Positions 38,401 to 44,400 of a DNA stretch of 64,000 nucleotides are shown piece after piece. Origin of the DNA: Oegoconia quadripuncta (taxonomy: Eukaryota; Arthropoda; Insecta; Lepidoptera; Autostichidae). A program made the translations under genes and the position numbers. Position 1 is the first letter of the stretch; each line of letters opens with the position of its first letter. The stretch lies in assembly GCA_949316235.1 (NCBI GenBank), contig OX438749.1:10186914-10250913 (forward strand). Reading direction: 5' to 3'. Under the pieces are notes generated by a model, which was not told the DNA's origin, searched no databases, and saw only the letters and a list, made by a program, of their open reading frames with translations.

Positions 38401-41400
38401 AGGGTTAAAAAGTTTGGGAATGACCTTCCCCATGCCCCTGTTCGATTTGATCCATACTTCCAGGGACACCCTGTATATAGAATTCCTTTATCGTATTTTA
38501 TAATTTAAGTTGACTTTCGTTTTTGTCTGCAAATTCGCCTAATAGGCTTTGGTTAATTACGTTACTTTATCGATACAGGGAAAATGGCAACATTATTTTT
38601 AAAAAGATCTCTTCTACCAAAATAATTCTTCGCGTTAGACAACTAACTTGTTTTTTATTATAATCAAAGAATAATTGTTTGATACCATTGTTACTTAAGA
38701 GTTACTAGAATTAAGACTTGCCTTGAATAAATTAAATAAAAAAAATAGATTATGAATTACCCATTTTTCACCGCGGCCTAAATTCAAAATTATACATATT
38801 AGGAAAATATTTTGTCCTACAAAGACTTTAATATAAAGTTCACAATTTTTGGGCTGTAGATAGCTCTCGAAAACTACTCTCTAATTTTAAATGAGATGTT
38901 TTTAGATGTCAACTAAATTTCGCTAATAATATGTCTTAGATGGCTTTCTGGAATAGGTTTTGATCTCTAAAACCTAAATTGAATTGATTTAGAGTAAAGT
39001 TCAAATTTTAGAAACGTCAAAATTTTAGAGATGCGACGTAGAATAGGAAATTATTATTATTTGATATACTTAATCATGAAACTTGTGTTAATAATGTACA
39101 TCATTAGTGCAATGCACTAATTACACTTAAAACTTATACAGGGTGAATTTGAATTCGTGTAATTCTCAGAAACTGGTGACGCCACTCTTGATTACGAACA
39201 ACTTTCCCCAAGAAACCATAGTTAGATTCGATCAAAAAATTTTCGATAACCCATACAAAGTAAACCAATCTGAAGCCACCATTCAAATCCACTCTGTATT
39301 AATATCGAACGACAAATATTAATAAATTATTTGAGAAAAATAACGAATCTACCCTCATTTGATTTTTTTTATAAACAAACAAAACATCCTAAGCAAAATT
39401 AATATCACAAATTGTTTAGCCATAGTTTTCCATTGTTATAAGCTGCTTTGCACTAATGTAAATCATGAACTTAAGTTTCAAAGTCAAGTCTATCAACGCC
39501 TGCTCATAAAAACTTGATTTGAATTGGTCAAATCAAATTTGCTCAATTAATTCTACAGGCGTTTCAAGGCCTCCAATTGATATTTTTTGTTTAAGTACTC
39601 CGATATTTCCGAGATTTAGCGGTTGATTCGTTCGATACTTTTTGTAAATGACTGATTGATGAGATTGATTTTTAAATGATTTTAAATACCGTCGAATTGA
39701 TCCCATTGCAATTTTAGCGTAATCGGTCCAGTAGTTTTCGTAATCATGGCAAAGAGCAGAATAGCATTACATGTTTAGACAATTGTGTAGTTTTTTCAAT
39801 GGGAAACTAGATGCAGTTTGCGTTTGTATAAAAAAAATGTAGAGAAAGTCGGTGTGATTACAAAAAATATGACAAATCGAAGATCATCAGAAGAGCTGAT
39901 AAACCTCAACTGCCCACCTAACCTGTAGGCGCAAGAAGGGTTGCCATCGCACAAAATATTAAAAACTGAAAATAAGAACTAGTGGGTTGTGAGTGGCTGA
40001 TTCAGTGAAGTCAGTGTTTTTTTTTTTGTTATTCTTAGAAGCTATGTGATCCAAATCGATACATATGTTGTTGTTGGTTAAAAAAATCGATTAATTAGCG
40101 CAGTTCATATTCCGGATAAGTGACCAGCCATCGCGTTTCAAAATGCGTAGATAGCAGTTATCTAACGATTTTTTTATTGGTAGCAAATAGAAGCAAGTAG
40201 GTAGCAATTATATAACCATCCACAACTCAGAAATAAATGTTCGTACCTTAGCCCAGGGAAAATACGATTTGACCTAGGAAAAACGAATAACCGCGATTTT
40301 CTTGAAACATTTAATAAAGTGTTGTAAATTTTGTAACAATTGCTAAAAATTAAGCATTTGTAAGAAACGCAAGTACTAAGTAAGTAACTAAACAAGTTAA
40401 AGTTGAAAAAGGACATTGCCCAAGTGACTATGGGACCTAGTATCGGAATCGAACTTATAGTGTCACAATTTAATGTGGCTTGGTTTGAAGTACTCTCTTT
40501 AGCCTTTGATATACAATTAGCTCTTTCAAAATAACTTTCCGTATTTTGCGGTAATTAGATCACGAATTCTAGCTCGTTATTGCTACGATGGCAACTATTG
40601 GATTCCTACTCAAGGCTGTTACACATTGTTAAAAGCCCGTTTTAGTGTCTACCAAACTTCTTAAATGTAGTAACGCAAGTGAATTAGCTACACCTGGATA
40701 TCCAGGTTATGCATAACGCATCGTAAGTGCATTTACGAATATAACTTACCGGTGTGGGAGAAATCCAAGTAACCAAAGTATTATAGATGTCCAACGTAAA
40801 TGCCGCAGTTGGAGTGAACAGTTTATACACCGACGATTCAATCCTTCCATTTTGATGAAATCGTAACTTATTAACTAATGGAGTCTCTATCTCACACAAT
40901 TACAGTATTAAATATGGAGTCTCTGTCTCACAATAAATTCCTATGGTATTGAATTCGTCCGTCTCACAAAAACATTTAAGCACTTCAAATCACAAAGTTG
41001 AAGATTACAGAAATTCAATTCAAACGATACGCAACCAACGGCAAAGCAAATGACGACGAAACGAACAAAAAAAAATACTACAAGTCGGCAACATGATATT
41101 TTAGTGTTGCCAAACCTACTGTTACGAATATCGATTGTTTTATCGATTTGACATATCGGTCACCATTGATCAGAAATGCTTATTTGACGTGAAATCAAAA
41201 AAGAAATTACTGTGTTCTCATACGTAGTAATGATATCATATCATGTATATCCTTACTACGAATTGCTCTAACTGAATAATATCTAGCTCAGTATTTTTAG
41301 TTAGACAAAGAAACGTTTTCGAGTGCATGACGCCTTGGGTACCGCTCGATACAAATAACATTCAACGGTTGGAATCTTTTGATATTATTTGGTGTCAATC

Positions 41401-44400
41401 ACACCTGATTATATGATGATGAATAAAATTGTAAAAAAATATATCTGTATCATTAATTATTTATTTATTTTTCCTTGATACACAGATACCTAGATGGTAA
41501 TAAGCTAACCTCACATAATATCAGTCTCGGTTATTTGCCATTAAGATTGTAAATGTATATATTTTTGTTCTCGGCTTAAGAATTCGTATTAATTGTTAAC
41601 CTAAAAATTCATGTGATTTTTCGATCACTGCTAACGCAGACAAGGCGCACGAAAGCCTTAAAGTCAAAAGATTTTTATACATTATTATGTATAATTTTTG
41701 TGGAAGCTGGTCTAAAAGAGGTATTTTCAGTTTGTTATTCAGTGCAGGGAATGGTCAAAGCGTTAAGACAACAATAAAAATAATATAGTTAAACGGATAA
41801 AATAATTTTGTTACGAATGTATATACAATATTTTGTGCGAATATTGTTAAAAATCAAAATAATGTGATCAAAATGTGATGTTATAAATAAATAAAATAAA
41901 TAAATATTTCGGACACTTACACCAATCATCTAGCCCCAAACTAAGCAAGCTTGTACTATGAATACTAGATAACGGATAAACATACATATATATTTAAACT
42001 AGTAAATGTCTGAGTGTGTGTGCGATTTCTGTGTAGTAATTCATTTTTGGGTTGAATCGTTCATTAATTGAACTTTTATTTATTATCTGTTCCTTGGGGC
42101 CGTATTCGTCATGTTAAATAAAAAAAATGAGGAATTGTATAAAAAGGTAACAGCCGAGCCGTAATCGATAATCGATTCATTGTCTACCGAGTAGGTAGTC
42201 GCTGACGGGGACCGGATGTTCCTTCGGGTGGCAACACCACACATCGCTGACAGACAGTCATATTAGGCGGAAGTTTGGCGGTAGTAAAAAAATAACAATT
42301 AATATATAACAATATTTCTAGTTTTTATCCGGCAAAATCAAGATTTCATGTTACGCCATGTAATTTTTAGAATTAAAAACAGGAATTATCGACGTCACGA
42401 AACTGTGACACAATTTACATTTTAGCGATACTGCCCATGGGCAATATCCTTTTCCCTTAAAAAAATGCTCAATTGATGGGTATTTCTTTAAATTCAAAAC
42501 ATTTAGGGAAATTTCTATTTCTTATTTTTATTTCTTAAGCATTGCAGCTCGACGACATTTTCAGGTAAAACACATGCATACCTAACTATAACATGCTTAG
42601 TTTAAAAGTCTACCTAATTAAATATCAGTTAGTATTTATTGTACAAATTCATAAGAGGGTTTTCTAAAAAATCTAGACTAAGCGCTCGTTTTTTTAGGCT
42701 TAATTATTCAAAATTACCTCTCTAATATACCTCTATAAGATAGCAAATATATAAGTCTCTTCTGAATTATGTCTAGCTAAGCCTTTTTTAAGCTAAGCTA
42801 AAGTATTTTCCCTGGACTTTCTAATGGGATTCATTAGGTACACGGGCATCGACCTCCAGCGGGATTCGAACCGACCAATGTTAGATTCGAAGGCAGGGTC
42901 AACACCCACTACACCAATTAGTCGCCAATTTGTCTATAAACACATGCTCACACAGGCCCTCCCAAAAAGGGTGTGCGAGCCATAGCCATTACACCAAGCG
43001 GATCAATACAAAATCTCTTCTTGTTTTTTTCAGCAAAAATTAATTATAATTCTCAACCAACATTGAAATATTACTAATATTTTTTTAAATTCAGTGATAT
43101 GGTTCAGACTCGCACACATAACTTCCAGCATGGCTACTGCATTTATAAATCGGCAATAATACAGTAGTATTCTTACTTGTAAAGAAATCGAAATGATATT
43201 CATTTCCTTGGGTCAAAGCTTTCCTCAAAGCGACTGAAGCCAGCGAGCGAACCTGCATATGACTGCCTGAATTTCCAGGTATGAATAATACAGGAACTCC
43301 ATCATACCTTGGCAAAAAATAAAAAGCTTGTATTGTTTTGTGAGTTCTAGCCAGTATCACACACAATATGTAGAAATAAAATCACATACCACATTTTCCT
43401 GGATTTTTCAGTAAATCGACCTTCGCTGTATGCATGCAGTCCATATTGAGGATACTCTTTGTTTTCAGGGATCGTGATTTTCTAAAAGTTTATTAATATA
43501 TCATCACCACAGTATTATCACACTATAAATTAAAATTCAGAAAACAGATGAAGTTTTATCGCCTGATCAACCGTAAGGCGGCCAACCGTCCCGGATCCTG
43601 CGTTTCAGTTGTAATGCCGCATTGAAATCTATAGTGAAATTCCCACATTCCTAGACTTGTTTAATTATCAAAAAAAAACACTTTTGTGGAGCAGGGGTAT
43701 GAAAATTCGGGTCGGGTGGCGATTCACACCACAAACGGTTCGCACCGCGGTGTGAAACGACCCATTCAATTTTTGAAGAGCCCCTTTCGCACCAGTGGTG
43801 TGAATCGCCACCTGCAAATTTTGAATGGGTCGATTCGCACCACAAGGTAAATGACCTTTGATTCGGAAGTTGATTCTGTTTCGGACTCATAATAAAATAT
43901 TTCACCTAGGTAAATAGAAAAGTAGTAAGTAAAAATGTATAAATCATTTTTTTAACATAATAGATTGCTTTACTTTTATTATTATAAAGAAGTAAATATA
44001 CTCAACGTTAAAAATATTTTTTTTACTAAAAAATAAGCTTCTATGTATACTGTCTAGACTAGAGAATTACTACAATATAACCACAAAATAAATACAAAGT
44101 ATTATTTATGATTATTTGTGATTATTTTAAGACTATCTATTTAGCCTACAAAGATTTACACTTTGTATTGGAAGGCCACTATCACCAGCTTTTTTTTATA
44201 GATATAGATAGATAGGTCGAAATGTGAAAAAAAAATTTGGATTTCCCATACTAAGTTGTGTCACGTGACCGGACACTTTGTATTGGAAGGCCACTATCAC
44301 CAGCTTTTTTTTATAGATATAGATAGATATACGTTAGATAGATACGTACCTACGTTTGTATGGGAAAGTTGTTTGTTATCATATCACGGACACTATTACC

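Larger units (their letters stand above)
35141..43176. other. PGAP1 intron 3, 8 kb, transposon-filled
   Basis: Notable contents are the TA-flanked CAGGGTG elements (36350-36583, 36600 onward, 39139-39296), the 1.3-kb foldback (37161-38473), and inverted copies of another repeat: 35776-36130 reappears reversed at 42530-42825 ('cccagggaaaata...ctaagcatgttatag'), and 36200-36330 reversed at 40280-40400. A possible internal exon lies at 40750-40850. SINE-3 parts lie at 41885-41995 and 42840-42930. The rest is unassigned AT-rich DNA. Confidence 0.6.

Noticed and set aside
43651..43905. 84-codon minus ORF and its mirror at 44722-45023.
   Set aside because: Both come from the arms of the foldback element and repeat the same short motifs; no domain is recognised.
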